A DNA stretch of 64,000 bases from Ooceraea biroi (GCF_003672135.1 NC_039509.1:3720001-3784000); one strand, 5' to 3'; shown: positions 49,969-64,000, counted from the first letter of the stretch. Notes: generated by a model not told the origin, from the sequence alone. Made by a program: numbers and translations.

Positions 49969-52900
49969 GTGAGTGATCGCTTGACGCTAGAGATAAAATG
50001 TACGACACGCAAAGTCGTGATAAGAGCGTCCGGAAAGTGACCGTTTTCATTTCGTCCAACTTGAGTCGAACACGACGACGAGATTCCGCAGCGTTTAGCG
50101 TTTAGTACCGCAATCGGGGCGCTTAATCCGACTTAGGGCAGGCAAGACGATGAATCATAGGATAACTGCGGCAATGCAATTCGCGTGACAATGATTTTAA
50201 CGTGCGACTTCCCGTAATTCGATTTAATTCAATCTGCGAGAGTGCAAAATGTCGATGGGGGCGCCGAGTCGTTAAGCGGCGGAACACGGGACAATGCATT
50301 AACGTAATTGTTGCTCTCCTCGTCAGCGGCACGTAGGAACAGCGGTTATAACTAGTTCGAACAAGTCGAGAGAGGCAGGGACCAGGGGAGGAGCAGGACA
50401 AGCCGTTGTCGCGCGTGTGCCGCGACACATAATGCCTATTGTTTCCGACAAGTATAAGGGGCCACCGTCGGGACAGTCGTGCACAAGTGCAACGTGCGCA
50501 TTGTTTCTTGGGGAAATGTTGAGGGACAATCAGAACCAGCCACTGGATACAGCGGTAATTTCAATTATTACATTCCGCTTCCTCCTCCCCGCGCCAGCGG
50601 AAGAGTAGCCCTTAATACGATGCACTTGAGGAGAATAAAAAGGTGTCGAAAAATTAATGGCTTAACGACGACAGTATTAATGATTTAACTACTGCATTTA
50701 GCGATTTGAATTTGAATATAATTTATAATTTTTTTTGTCCAGTTATAATATTTATTTTTGAACGTATTATACTGTTGTGTTGTTAGAATATTTGTTGAAG
50801 AAGATATATAAGTATGCACAAGTACATTTCGTTTGTTTCTTTATACAATCACGATTTTCTTCCTCTATCTAGTCACGCGAGTCCCAACGGCGGTGTGAAT
50901 GTATTTATTTATACGATAACAGCTTGCGAGCAGCTGCTTGCCTTCTGAAAGTGCCGGAAGTACTTACTGAACTTCAGTCATTCTATTTTCTAGTGCGCTC
51001 TCAGACTTTTGGCAAAATCGGCTGAATCGTCGTCTGTTCGGTTTACAAAATGTGTTGTACCCGCGGTCTTTGATATTATTTTCTAAACAGCTTTCAACAA
51101 GCGTGTCCAACGAATTGCGCGCTCTATTAATAAAGCCCGATGCGAGGTGTCGCAATGTGTGCCACTCAAGCAATGTTAATATCGTTATACCGCGTCTCCC
51201 ACGCGGATTCTGACGAATGTCGCGGCTCGGTGGACAAGTTGGAGCCAAAAATCATAATTAATACACATGTATTTCGCATAACTTGTTTACCGAGAAGTGG
51301 TATTTTTCGTACAGACCGTCAGACGTGTCGCGTGAATTACACGGCGGATATCGATTTAACGTGCACGTCTCGTTACCGTGATATCGGTGAATCAGCTGAT
51401 CGATGTCATTCGACTCGTCGCGATGAAGGGGCAGTTTCGCGAGCCAAACACGGCTTGTTCACGAGACGCGAGCCAACAATTACGAATATTTTTTATAGCG
51501 TATTGCATTCTTGCAAATTGCGTCATAGAATCGCTCGCGCCAACTCGTTACTTTTGGCAAACTGCGCTCGCCGTTCACGAATAATTCGCTATTGTTCTTG
51601 ATATAGAATGAATCTATAGAATGAGAACGGCGGGAATGAGAGGAAAGATGAGAAAACGTTCATCAATCAAACGTTCGGAAAGTCATCTTCGAATTTGCGC
51701 GACGTGTCGAGCTTCAGCTTCCTAATCGAGTGTGAAATTAATACATCCTCGAAGATTTTCTCAGGACTAATTAGCTGAAGGATGAGATCCGGTTCTCGAA
51801 TTTTAAAAACGTTTGACTTGAAAAGTTACGTAACTACGCCGTGATCCAAGTCGAGCGGACCTCGGGCGAACTTTGCACAAAACTTGACACAAAACAAGTA
51901 CTTCGGCATAGTACTAGATAGACGTTCTCGCTTTACACAGTTTGTCCTCTTCTTCCTGCTTCGTCGCGGCGCTGAGCTCGTCCGCTCCCCGCACCTTCAT
52001 TACTCTTCGGTCCCCGTGTATGCTAGGTGGATTTATTGGGGGGCGGTTTGCGAGGAGTCCGCGCCGGATTTTGCCGCCAAACTCCAAACGAGCGCGGTCG
52101 GTGGAGCTCTCACAGTGGTGTGGTGGTTTTGCGTATACGTTGGTCGGGTGGAAGTTTCGCGTGGGGGGTAAGTTCGTTAGAACAATCTCGCGACGAGTGG
52201 GTGTACCGATGCGACGCGACGCGATGCCAGGAGGCCGCACGGATACGCGACTCGCCTATGAATAAATATATCATTGCACCGAAACAATATTTGCATATAT
52301 CTCGTCCGGCACTCTCCAAGTGTCCGTGCAAGTTGTAAACCTGCCACTAACGCAACACTTACTTTATGCCGAAACAAATCACATGAAATAGCAACGAAAT
52401 ATTCTCTATGTTTCCTTTTTCTGCTGAAGCGGGGATTAAATTTGATATTTGGTCGTGTATAAAATGGATACGTTGAGTAACGTTTCCAGCGTAATGGTGA
52501 TTCGCGGTTCCCACTCGCTATGCGAACTTTATCCCACTCTGGTTGCGTGCTTGCAAAGTTGAGCTTTACTTTACAATAATATTCGTAGCGTTATCGTATA
52601 TCCGTTCAAAAATACACTTTTTGTGGTAATCGATATTTGCTTTGCGTCAGATTATCTCGTTAATTACAAAGAAACGGATAGAACGATGATGAACGTATCG
52701 AGATTGCCGAAGAAAGTTCACATTCCTGTGGCCTCAGTTCCGAGGGCAATCCGATACACGCTGATTGCGAGTCGCGGAAACGAATAGAACGAGGACGGAA
52801 CGGTCGAGTGGTTCGCGATAGCCCGGTTGTTCCTGAAACAACACAGTGAACTGGATCGTAAGAAGGGAAGAGCACAATCGCAGTCGTACGTGATGCAGTT

Positions 52901-55900
52901 TACTACGAGGCACCGCCAGCATTCGTGATTCTGGTCCCGAGATGCATGTCGCCGCTTTCTTCTGTCCATTCGCCAGATCGATCGCGATATTCGATGTTAA
53001 TTTGATTTGCTCGATTAATATTCCAATCACATCTGCGATGGAAAATTGCGTTTAGAAATGTATCAAATTTACATTACTCTTCCACGTTAAAATAATTATT
53101 CGCCGAGCAATTATTTTTATTATTTTTGTAACGGAATTTTCCCAAAAAACGAGACGTCCCGGAAAAACGAGATGAATCGAAAAAATGAGCCAGATTTTTC
53201 CATAGCCGTCAGGCACGCACAAGATATTCAGATATTTTTCTCTTTTTCTCTTTCTCTTGGAGGAAGCGGTATTTATCATTTTTCAACGTGACGCCTTTAC
53301 TCTTCTCTATTGCGGATTGTCGTTCGCTATCGCAAAGAGGCAATCTCTCTTTTTAACATTGATTTCTGTGGATCGTTTCTCTGAAAGTTGCTGCTTTCCT
53401 CGCGTAATTGCATAAGCTTCGATCCTCAAGATAGGAGGATCAATTATGTACGGTCGTAAACGATAGATATAACCGAACCATCATCAAAGCAGTTGCCGCT
53501 TTACGACTTTATGCGATTGATGCAATATCAATTTCCTCGATTCGTAATGGCGTAATGTCGTAAGATACTTGTGTCACGCGCTGATCAACCAAGCACGACG
53601 ATAAATGATATGTTCGATGTATACGAAATTCTAAAATTTGTTAGATTGTCACGAGAGAGAGAAAGAGAGAGAAGCGATCGGATACCGAACTGGAGATTTC
53701 GCTTATTACATCTCATCTGATCGATTAAAGTTTCAAACAGCGAATGTCCGCATCAAATGTTACATTATCGTAATGATGTCGTGATGCTGTTAATTCATAT
53801 TATACTTGATCCTCAAACTCAAGCATACAATATGCAGCGCGTGTATTATTAAGGCTTCATGTGATAAATTTGTACGGATTCAGTTATTGATTCGACTATT
53901 CCTCGAGCATTTTTGGGATTGTAACGTACATTTATTTCATTGAGAGAAATCAGTATTAATCGATTATTTTCAGCGCGTTCTTATATAAATTATTATTTTA
54001 TTATTCTTGACGCTATTATAATGAAAGATACTTTTTCTTTTTTCTGTTAATATCACTGGCTCTGCAATGATTTACGCTTTTACAGTGGCAGTGCAGTTTT
54101 GTTGACGATAAATTTTGTAATTTTAGCCAGTCTTTTTTGAAGGAGAATCGGAAGGAGAAAAGAATATGTTTTATGCATAATAGCTTCGACATTATGCTCG
54201 CACAATATTGATTCTCAGCACGGCGCGACATTCGAGCGGGCGGGTGTTTCTCACATAACTCCTGTACTTCTGCCGATTCCTCGTTTTCCTTCCTGCTGAA
54301 CCGAAGGGGAATGGAAAACTTCAGTTTAAGTGCTTTCAGATTATTTTATTCATGGCTTAGTTAACGAGAGAATTTTTCCGATAATACACGGAGAGGAACG
54401 AGAGAGGCTGGCCGACCATAATGACGGCGTGGCGTATCGGCGATCGATATAACGCCGTCGGCGCTCTCTAAATAACACTGATCGAGATTCGTCGGCGCAA
54501 TTGCAAAAATCCACAGCCCGCGGTCGTCGCAGTGCCATTGGTCGAGAGATATCGAAACAGATCTCATGGTAGGAGACTCGTCCTCGGGTTTCTTCGTCCG
54601 CTCTTATCCTTTCTCACCCCCGCTATCTCATCCCTGTTCCACCTTCTCTTCCTCCTCCTCCTTCGCTCGCTCGCTTTTCATCCTCCGTTGGAGGGAATTC
54701 ACTTCGTCGGGTAGTCCTCTGAGATTCCAATGCGCTCTCAAACACGCTGAGATTACGTTGGAGCTTATGGATTCCTTATCCAATCTTTCGATCAGCGCGC
54801 TCGGACTCCCGGCATCTTTACGCGCTTGGAACCGCGCGAATCTCTACGCCGGGAACTCATTCGCGACAAACCTCATTTTATGTGTCAAATGATGCTAAAT
54901 CGACCCGAGTCTGACGAGCAATGTCGCGCTCCTCTGGAATGAAAGAAGGGATTTTCTTTTTGACGGTGGATGCGAAATTAGATCGTTAATAAATCTGTCT
55001 ACTTGTCCTTTCGAACTTCGCGCTTCAAATCAGATACAATCAAAATCTTTACATGTATTTTCACGACTCTACCAAAATTGGGACAAATTGTTTGTGCAAG
55101 ACCGGAATGCACGTCGTAACATTTTCGCAAGTTGAAATACAACTCTGAAAGCGGGGAAAATCAATACGGGAAAAAATGCAAAGAATCGAGAAGTCTCATA
55201 AAGTTCGTAACAGCGTGAAAGAACGTGCAAGGCGAGTTTGTGCACGTAACGTGCGGCCCCGTGATGTCACGGCAAAGTTACGTAAAGAAAAATGTAATTT
55301 CAGATCGCGAATGCTCGCACGTCGCAAGAAGTGTAACCCGATCGCGGCACAACGCTTGCATATCGATGTACCCACCGCCGGTCGCGATATTAAAATACCC
55401 TCCCCGGAGATGCGAGCTATCGATTTTCTAACGCACGATGCCGGCGTAACGATAATCGTTATTAACGGCGTTTAAATTGTATTTTCAATATTTCGATGCG
55501 CTGTTATCGGTTCGGCGGAGGCATGTAAATATTACAGATTACGTAAAAGCGCCAAACGAGGGAGAAGGGGAGAATTAAGGTCGTGAATCCGCACGCCGAT
55601 ATTAACCCCGTGTTCTCTACCTCCTTCCCATGCTCTCAAAATTTCCGCAAAGAGGGAAGATAGGAATAGGAGAGAGGGTGAGTGAGAGAGAGAGAGAGAA
55701 AGTTTATACTCGATCGTTCGCTGATCGTGCTCTTAACAGCGGTTAACGGTCGTTCGCCCAGCGTCCTCTCGAATCCCTTCAATAGCCCGGCCGCACTAAT
55801 TTACACCGAAATCCATAAAGGCCCGAGCGGCTTTTCCCACTTCGCTCGCGGGTACGTAAACAGCGTCGTAGAACGCTCGTTTCCGGGACGGCGGGTCGGC

Positions 55901-57226
55901 TGGACTTTGTGCAGGTTGAGGGTGCGGAACGTGCGGCATCAGGTGGTGGTTGGACGAGCGTAGGTGATGCAGGAGAACGCAGGGGGACGTATGACGAAGG
56001 ATACAAGATGGCGAGGACACGGCGAGGAGGGACTGCGGGGAGCGAGGACAAAGAGAAAGGGCGGAAGTAGACGGGGATAGAAACCGGGGCGAGAGTGAGA
56101 GCGTGACGCACAGAGGCAAGCGAGAGGGCGGATGGAGGAGCACAGATAAATAGAGAAACAGAGAGACGGAGGGATGGTGCGGGAATGGCGTGCTGCAACC
56201 TCGTTGGCTCTAATGCGGGCTATTCAGCTGCCACAATGCACTAGTAATACGATTTCGCCGTGCCGTGCCGCGCGCCACACTCGCGCACTCGCCGGGCGGA
56301 CTCTCGCGCGCAGGTACGCACAGCCGCAGGGCTGCGTACGCGGAACGTACGCGTACGACTCGCGTGTACGATCTCCACTTTGTGAGCGAAACTGGAGTGA
56401 CATACGTTGCTAAATACGAGATAGACGAGGAGTTCTGTATGATGCGCAGTTTAGATAGAATAAAAAATATTTCGCTAATGAACCATCGCGATGGTCGCCA
56501 AAGCAACCTCTCAACGCTTTATTCAGGAAAAGAGAAAGCGGAAGATCTATTGATTGAAAAAATTCTCGAACTTCTCGAGAAGAATTTTCGCATAAAGAGT
56601 TCTCAACTTTTTTTCTGAAAAACGAGCTGGGGACTCATCTATGTTAGCTAGTGCATCCCCCGTGTACCCCGTGCGCGCTTCAGTAGGAGGGTTAATCAAA
56701 TGTCGAAACGCTCGTCTTTGATCGAGTCGGGACAGGCATGGCGTCTGTGAAAAGCTCCGCGCTCCTCGGCGAGCGGGTGCTCTTCAGCGAGGAGGAGAAC
56801 TTAAATTGAAAGTGTCCTCCGGTGTACAAGATGAACGCCGGAGGATGCTGGCGGGACGAAGGGAGGACGGAAGAGGAGCAAGGGTGGAGTTCTCCGCGAC
56901 ATAAAGAGTAAATAGCCGAAGGAACGGTCGGCTCGCCGAAGGAGAGGTGGGAGCGCGAAAGGAGGGAAAGATGAGAGGCTCGCCTCCCAAAGGAAAAGAA
57001 CCGGTTGCAACTAGGTAAAGAGAAGACGTTGCAAGGAATTGAGGAAGCGCCGAGGGGGAGCAGAGGCCGGGGAGTTGTAGTGCATTTTAATAATCGCGAC
57101 TAAAGCGAGTGGCAGCCACCTGGCAGCGTTCAAAGCCGCGCGAATTGCCATTACACCCGCTTTAGCGAGCTCCGAAAGTGGCTGAGTATTGAAATTAAGT
57201 GTCCTCCATCCGGAGACGCGTGTACA

Positions 57227-57311
57227 TCTTCTTCTTCCTCTTCTTCTTTTTCTTCTTGTTCTTCTTCTTCTTCTTCCTACTTTTCTTCCGACGGTTCTTC
57301 TTCTTCTTCTT
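57227..57311. repeat. TTC/CTT trinucleotide tract, interrupted
   Basis: An 85-base pyrimidine-rich tract mostly of CTT units. It yields poly-Leu, poly-Phe or (minus strand) poly-Lys frames that are artefacts. It ends in TTCTTAG, which looks like a splice acceptor; see findings. Confidence 0.93.
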
Positions 57312-60300
57312 AGAGGACAAACGTGGAGCGTCGCGACGCGTCGCGGCGTTTTTCGCCGCACGACATCTCGACGCTCCGGCACGACTCGGCCCCGCTCGAC
57401 TAACGAAACGCAATTAATCATCGGTAAGTCGGGATTACCGGACGGGGCTCTAATCGCGGTGTTTTATTTCTCCGCGTAATTAATTAAAATTTCTTGCAAG
57501 CCTCCGAGACCCCGGGGCGACTTCTTGTCGCGCAACGCGCTCCCCGAATAAATCATTCGACGTCGCGAAGCGATACTCGCGAAATGATATTGTACGGCGA
57601 ATTCAATTATCATTTATATTTTTTTGTCGCAGATCGTGAATATTTATCTGCGAATACTTATCTCCGAAAGAAATTTCAGCGTTCCATAAATTCACTTGAA
57701 GATATCTGCAGCATGCATGAACGATGTGCTTTTTTCAACTTGAGTGTCTTGAAATGGCTATGTTAAAAATGTCAGAGATTCTTGTATTAATGTTATATTA
57801 TTATATTAATGTTTGCACAATAAATGCTGGACGATTGAAAATCTCGTTAGAAGTTTAACGTGAAGATGCGTAAAGCTTCTCTGAAATTGCATTCCTTGAT
57901 TAAGCGAGCATCGATTTAAGGAGAGTACATCAAGGAGAGGAAAGGAAATGCAGGAATCATGCAAAGAGTTCACAAGTTCATTCGATATGATGTCATATGG
58001 GACTCTAAGAGATTATACAATATCTCGAGATCTTTATGTGATTGATTTAATAGGGCAATGTGCGATAACTTCTCGACAGGTAGCGACTTATACGTCTTCG
58101 CTGCGATATCCATTAGAAATTATTCATTTTTAACGCCGGAGTTTAATATCGTCTCAATTTATGCTTCGTGCTTGATCTTAAGTGCTTCGTCCGAGCGTCA
58201 TATAATTAGAATGAAAGCTTTTAATGGTTGAATTAAGTATTACGACACGAGAGTTCACTTGGAAGAAATATATTTCTGCATTGTAGCTCACACACAGAAA
58301 GGTTTGTGTATTTCGTTAACATGATAAAAGATCGGAAATGCGTATCTAATATTTAATTCACGAACCAATTGAACAATTTTACCTATATATCTGCATTATA
58401 TATAAATGAAACGGTTATATATAAAGGAAATCATTATTTAATCACAATATTGTCTCTTATTCGCGAAAACGTGTAACATTAATTACGATGATAAATGTTG
58501 TTTGAAATCTATTATTTATGAGACATTGATAACATTTAATTGATGCAATATGGTGTATTATTTATCCGTCATTTTTATTGATACATTAAAATATATCGAT
58601 CACTGCTATCAAGAGTTGCGTACTAGGAAAGGAAACGGTACTTCTTGGATTCGATGCGGTGTAGAGATTTAATCTGGAAACTTAATGTTTCCATGAAATG
58701 GGCCTCGCCGATTAGGCCGCGAATGGTTGAACGTGCATCGTGAAACGTGGCGAGAATGGCCGAATAAAAACGTCTGGATAGCAATTTGAAATGGCCGGCC
58801 GGGTAATTCGCGGCATCGGGGGCGGGTATTAAGGATTCGAAAGGGGAATCGGCTCGTAGCCGCATGTTCATTTCGCGAATGTATCTTTATACGAGCGCGC
58901 CTAATGCTAGGATCACGAAAATCACTGCTGCCGCCGTCGCTGTTAATTCCTCTCACCACAGTTCCACGTTGGAGCTAGATGGTTCTTTCCGGCGTGAATC
59001 TGAAGTCAAGATATGGTAATAACGGACAAATTCAGATACAGCGAAATTCAAATAGGATCAAAGATGATTGATAACATAATCTTGATCGACTCGGTTGTTA
59101 TTTCTTCTTCAACTTGTTTAAAGAAATTTTTCATCGATTTAAGGATTAAATTTTATTATTATTCATTAAAAGTTTTAATTAGAATTATTACAACAATTGA
59201 TGGCTACACATGTGGAATGTCGTAACTCTGCATGTCGTAATTCTCTACAAACTTGATAAATTTAATGCTGATTAACGCTTACCACGTTAAATACTAGACT
59301 AAGCAAAGAAGAACACCGCTCCAGCGTTCTCCATTGATCCGGCCAACAGTGGTACCGTCTGATTCAACGCTGTAAACCTCCTGTCGCAAACACTTTACAG
59401 TTACTCGCTGTTTCGGTGCGTTTCGAGGCGTATTTACGTTTCGTATGCTTTGAATGCAACGCGTACGCAATGCCTTCCGCCGTTGTTAGTCACAAGACGA
59501 TAAAGTAAGTTCCGACCGTCGAAATGAAATGCGGCCGTCGAGCCGCACGGGACCATCTAATTACGTATTTCGATGCACCATTTCGTTGATGACGGATGCT
59601 GCGCTCCCGCATTGATATGCAGCCGAGAAGTAAATTGATCGAGACGGGTCGCGGCGGGGGTGCGCACCACGGGGCTGAAATTCGACCACGGACCATCTCC
59701 TGTTCCGGGTTTCTCCATGACATCCGCAGTTTCTATTATGCGACCCGACGTTCCTGCATTCACAACGCGTTCCGCGTCGCGAAGGGAGGTATACATCACG
59801 ACGACGGCGAACCCGGTGACAGGGAATATGGTGCAATTTAGCCGAAACGTACATGCGTTATCGTGAATTTTTATTAGCCGGATTTGGCGGGACTGTTCAA
59901 TGCTGTTAATCAGTTCGCAACGATACATGCGATTGCACATCCGCGTTAAACATCTGCATTTTGGTTGCGAGCTTGTTGGCGACGTTGTAACGTTAGGTAT
60001 TACGACATCAGAAATATTGTAATATTTTAAATATTGTAATATATTCTATATAGAGATAATTATTGCATAAATATAATAAAATATATCAATAAGATATATC
60101 AATAGATTTAATTCACACGAAGAATACTCTTTTGTTGAGTTAAAATCAATGAAATAAAATTACACAGGAAAATTCGATAAAGCAACGGAACGTGAAAGAA
60201 GAACAAGACAGCACTAGAACACGGCACTGTTTAGCGCTAAATGCGCAGAGAGAATACGGACCTCTGAAAAGATCGCTCGCTCTCTCGCTTTGTCATGCTC

Positions 60301-60607
60301 CGCAAAAGACTCCGCGATATTCAGGGGAAGCCGGGATCCTGTTTCATTCCACCCTCAATGACACCGACTCCTCGCCATAGCCAGCGCACCGTAAATACAT
60401 TCCTAGGTTGTGGCTCCATTACAGACTCTTCTCTCGCGCGTATCCGCCGTCTGTCGTCGCATAATTGCCTCGAATTTCTAAGGAGGGGTTCGCATTTCTC
60501 CACTCGCTACTTTATTCGACACACCGCAGTCGGCAGCCCCGCCTTGTCAATATTATCGCGATTCGTAATGTCGACGTCGACGATGTTACGAGCGTCGCCG
60601 CCATTGC

Positions 60608-60629
60608 CGTCGTCGTCGTCGTCGTCGTT
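60608..60629. repeat. (CGT)7 trinucleotide repeat
   Basis: A perfect CGT run giving poly-Val in one frame and poly-Thr on the opposite strand. No exon boundaries surround it. Confidence 0.93.
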
Positions 60630-63600
60630 GGGGGAGAAAACGACGGAAAGCCGGAGGAAGAGCGATGAAAAGAAGAGGCAACATTACATTCTCCTTTCTT
60701 CTTCCGGCGAGTAGGAAGCGGCAATTTGCCTCGCCGCCGCTTCGCGAAAATCACCTCGAGGTACCCTAGACGCTCGCCTTTTCTTCGTGCCGGAGATATC
60801 ATCCGCGCGGTGCTTCCGAACTTTCATCGCGGCCAATAGTGTCGAGGAAGAACATTTAGTCCTACAAAGTACGGCTGCACCGCGTTGCCTCGAGAAATTG
60901 TTCCCGGAGTGATGCCGATATCGCGTCCATCCACTCGTATCTCGTCACCGACAGAGGGGTGCCACGGGATTAATCGAACCGTGTCGGTGGTTACAATTAC
61001 AGGTGGCTATTCATTACTCGCGCAGGAAGAGATGTCGTGAACGCGATGACAGCCACGCTCGCTGTTCGCCACTATTGTTCCGTTGCAAGACGTTTGCAAC
61101 TTGAAACTACATGCTGCAAGATGTTAGAGAGCAGCGGGATGTTCTTTCACGAATTATTAATTGGACTTTAATGAACACTTTAAAAGTTGATGCTCAATTC
61201 GGTTTTCGAGAGCGCGGGTGAATAATGCAGTCTCATTTCCCAGACGTGATATTAAATGAGTCCTTTAAATTTAATTTGCCACACGATTTTACCGCGATAT
61301 ATTTAATGTGAGAGATTTAATTAATTCCCTTCTTCTCGCGCACCGCCGCGGCGATGAAGATTTAAATACGACTGTGAAGCATCGGAACGCGTTTCGACGG
61401 TTTATCCCGCAAATCGTGCGGCAGATATAAACGATACACACGTAGGCGGAGTATTACGGGATAGCCCTTCATATTTTACGCCACGCGCGCCGCTCTCGCT
61501 CCTTTTTTCACCCCGTCGTCGTCCTAAAGTATCGCCGCGTGCGCGCGCACACGCAATCGCGTCTTCAACCTTTCAATTTTTCTACATCCTTCGCACACAC
61601 GCGAGCGACTTTCCGCCGCGATTTATGGCCAGCTCGAACAGCCGTCCCGCGTGCGGGATCGGTCGATTTCACTCGGGGAGAAAGATAGTCCGCCACATAC
61701 CATCGGACCGATACAGAGAGAAACGTTGAATGTGCTATGCTATGATACATAAAACGTGTTAGCGAATTCGCGGCATTCAAATGAATGAGCGACGAAATAA
61801 AGGTATTGTACATTTATCAGTGCGGCGTACCAGGCGTTACTGTGCAAGTGCAATCGACATTCATCGATGCAAATTTTTTAAAAATTATTAACGCATTTGT
61901 CGAATCGACGTATCGGCGGACGATGAACGATATTTCAAATGAATGCGGGACGAGATATAAAGCCTCATTGATATACCTAAATATGCAAATGTCACAGTGA
62001 TATAATTAACATCTTTGTCCATGAATTTCGACACCGCGCAGACCGCTTTTCAATGCTGAGTCAAATGCGACGTCGAATAATTTCGACATCGAAAGGAATT
62101 CCTGTGAAAGCGGCCGCCGCCGCTCAAGGAAAAATTCAATTCACAGTTGTGTTTGCCCGTAAAACCCGTAAACAGCTGTGCGTCCGTTTTGAATTTTCGA
62201 TTTTATGGCGGGGCGCACTGTTTCTCATCGCTCGGGCTTTTGTATTCTCTCGCAGTTGAAACATTTTCCGTGCGCTTGCCGCGCATTACATATGTATAAA
62301 CGCGTAACAGTTAATTTCAGAGTGTGCAGTCGCGCTAGCCGGCGACGTACCCTCTCGGCTTCCCGTTCGTTTTGCGTTGTCAAGGAGAGCGAGAGGATGA
62401 GAAAGAGGGACGGGATGCGCGGAGGATACGGCATGATTTCGCAAGGAACGCGAGAGCCGCGAGAGGAACGAAAGCTTCACAGAGCGGAGAAAGGAAACGG
62501 TTTCCTCGCGCGTCTTCACTTCGGTATAATGGATTCAAGTATAAATATGAATTTCCGCGGGAGAACGCATTTAATTATTCTGCGCGAGCGTGCACCGGCG
62601 TTCCGCCTTCCTTTTTTCCGTCCGCTTTTTCCTCCCTTTATCTTTTGCTCCGCCGCTGCGCGCGCATTTGCGAGCGAATGCGCGGGCGAGTTAATGAAAA
62701 CGTCACGGAGATTTGCATAGACAGCGCGGCGAGAGAACACACCGCGCGATTATAATCAATTCTGCGCGATCCGTGCGTGATTCAATTACCCGGTGAATTA
62801 CTTACAGCCTAATTATTCAGCGGCGCTCAAGTTTTCCACGAGTAATCGCGTGACTTCCGGGACAATCTGCGCGGAAATTTACTCAGACTTGATCCTTCTA
62901 AGCTCCTCCACTCGAAAATATGTTTGTTTGTTAGTTGCGTGCTATGTATCAACGTTTATTTGTGACTTTTACTCTTCTTATTTTGGCACTTTGATATTGT
63001 TTTTGCAGTGCAAAATTTGTGAGTCTGCTCTGCGAAGGATTAAGCATTTCTCGTGTTATTTATACAGATTAAATAATAAATTGTTTTTAAAGAGAGATTG
63101 ATGTATTTAGTCGCCACCCCCGAATATTTTTAATAGAATGCCTTATTTCTATCTTCTCGCTTGCTTATTTAACGTACGTACACTATTTGATACTCGAAAA
63201 AATGATGCAGAACGTAAATTGAATTCTTCTTACATTTTCTCATCCTGCTTCGCGCCCGTAACTTCTTTTCTGTTCCTCAAGAAATATCAGGAAAACTTTT
63301 CTCCCACTTTATCTCTGTACACTTCTCACCTTAAATTGTTTCTTACTATTATTACCGTCTTCTGTTTCATAATTAGCTTGTAAAAGAGCATTATAACTAC
63401 TTTCTTCCTACGAATGTACTTTTCCTTCTGTTACTATGTACTCTCAGAAAACTTGGGTTTGAAAATATGAAATTTTACCTACTACCTTTAAATACTAAAT
63501 ATTAATGTTAAAACGAGTCATTGTGATTTTTTCATTTGTGTACAAAATACTTCTTGGCAATGTATCTCTTTATTTCTCTGTGCACATAAAGATAAATTTA

Positions 63601-64000
63601 AGTTTATAAGTGCACATACTTGAATTTTATATTCACGACTTTCATTAAGCAGTGCAAGCAGCTTCTCTTGATCGACGCAGTGCAGAGAATGTGTTCGTCG
63701 TGAAGCTGATGGCGTTAGCCGTAGCTTAGGATAAGCCGCAAGACACGGCTTTACGCCTCTCGCGTCTATTCTCTTAGAATACACAAAGTTACGTGACACA
63801 GCGCGACACCTCTTTGTACTCTCGACCGCTATTACCTTGGGAAAGTGCTTCGCATCGAAAAACTTTCCGAGGAGGGTGTGCCCTCGTCCCCGATGTACGT
63901 ATTCATCCGTCACTTCGACGTTGCGCCATGTCCCTCGTCAACCTCTCTGTCATCTGAACTCTTACGATCTGTCCCAGTCGTATTCACAGCGGCGGACACG

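Larger units (their letters stand above)
49969..64000 (+). other. Downstream intron, continuing past the window
   Basis: It begins at the GTGAGT donor after the acidic exon. No exon with incoming phase 1 was recognised to the end of the window, so the next one lies beyond it or was missed. Contents: a CG-rich block with a consensus-like donor near 52170, TTC-rich and CGT-rich trinucleotide tracts, purine-rich patches (55645-55710), and AT-rich stretches at 57780-58620 and 60000-60120 with imperfect internal repeats. Open frames here overlap on both strands and show no family resemblance. Confidence 0.65.

Noticed and set aside
50964..51248. Minus-strand frame ending at a CAG|TAAGT-like junction
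   Set aside because: A donor-like sequence follows the last codons, but no acceptor or partner exon could be found and the composition is unremarkable.
56265..56618. 117-codon + strand frame with a Leu/Glu-rich C-terminus
   Set aside because: The helical-looking end derives from a CTTCTCGAGAAG palindrome. The first half is Arg-rich translation of CG-rich DNA, and phase-matched splice sites are absent.
61785..62000. 71-codon + strand frame of fairly natural composition
   Set aside because: It is short, with no splice or promoter context and no recognised motif; not enough to call a small protein.
63518..63913. 131-codon minus-strand frame near the window end
   Set aside because: Its start is not an ATG, a stop lies just upstream, and only a weak GTAATA donor-like site occurs within it. 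No family resemblance was seen; chance openness is the simpler explanation.
1..64000. CRISPR arrays, bacterial operons, rRNA genes
   Set aside because: No regularly spaced direct repeats with unique spacers, no tightly packed reading frames and no conserved rRNA segments were seen. The architecture is eukaryotic.

Overview
The window reads as eukaryotic, almost entirely non-coding genomic DNA. Long stretches lack credible coding sequence, canonical GT-AG splice signals are present, di- and trinucleotide microsatellites are frequent, and CpG-containing motifs are abundant rather than depleted. With TA-flanked Tc1/mariner-type miniature elements, this fits an insect and most likely a hymenopteran such as an ant. 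That assignment is inferred from composition and style; no diagnostic gene was recognised. There are no operons, ribosome-binding sites, CRISPR arrays, rRNA or convincing tRNA genes.

Only two coding exons can be defended, both on the + strand: 26731-26989 (259 nt) and 49831-49968 (138 nt). Each has a pyrimidine-rich or T-rich ...TTTTCAG / ...ATTTCAG acceptor and a GTGAGT donor. Exon one ends in phase 1 and exon two begins in phase 1, so they join in frame across an intron of about 22.8 kb. The joined protein segment has a small hydrophobic/aromatic stretch, a glycine-rich linker, a mixed charged stretch, and then a strongly acidic Ser/Thr-rich segment with no Lys or Arg. The family was not recognised. 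The style suggests a low-complexity regulatory region, for example of a transcriptional regulator, but this is inference. The rest of the gene must lie outside the window or in exons that could not be identified.

Layout: 1-26730 is intron or upstream sequence. It holds a 180-bp TIR miniature element at 448-627, a 21-bp palindrome at 1317-1337, an old mariner-like element at 7333-7669, two diverged local duplications (6841-7078 and 19061-19770) and several microsatellites. 26990-49830 is the long intron between the two exons; it holds hairpins, simple repeats, an AG microsatellite at 47003-47070 and a 37-bp palindrome at 49007-49043. 49969-64000 is downstream intron with TTC and CGT tracts and AT-rich patches.

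No previously undescribed multi-gene system was found. The items most worth a second look are the unidentified two-exon gene and its symmetric acidic exon, the two miniature transposons, the perfect palindromes, and the local duplications.
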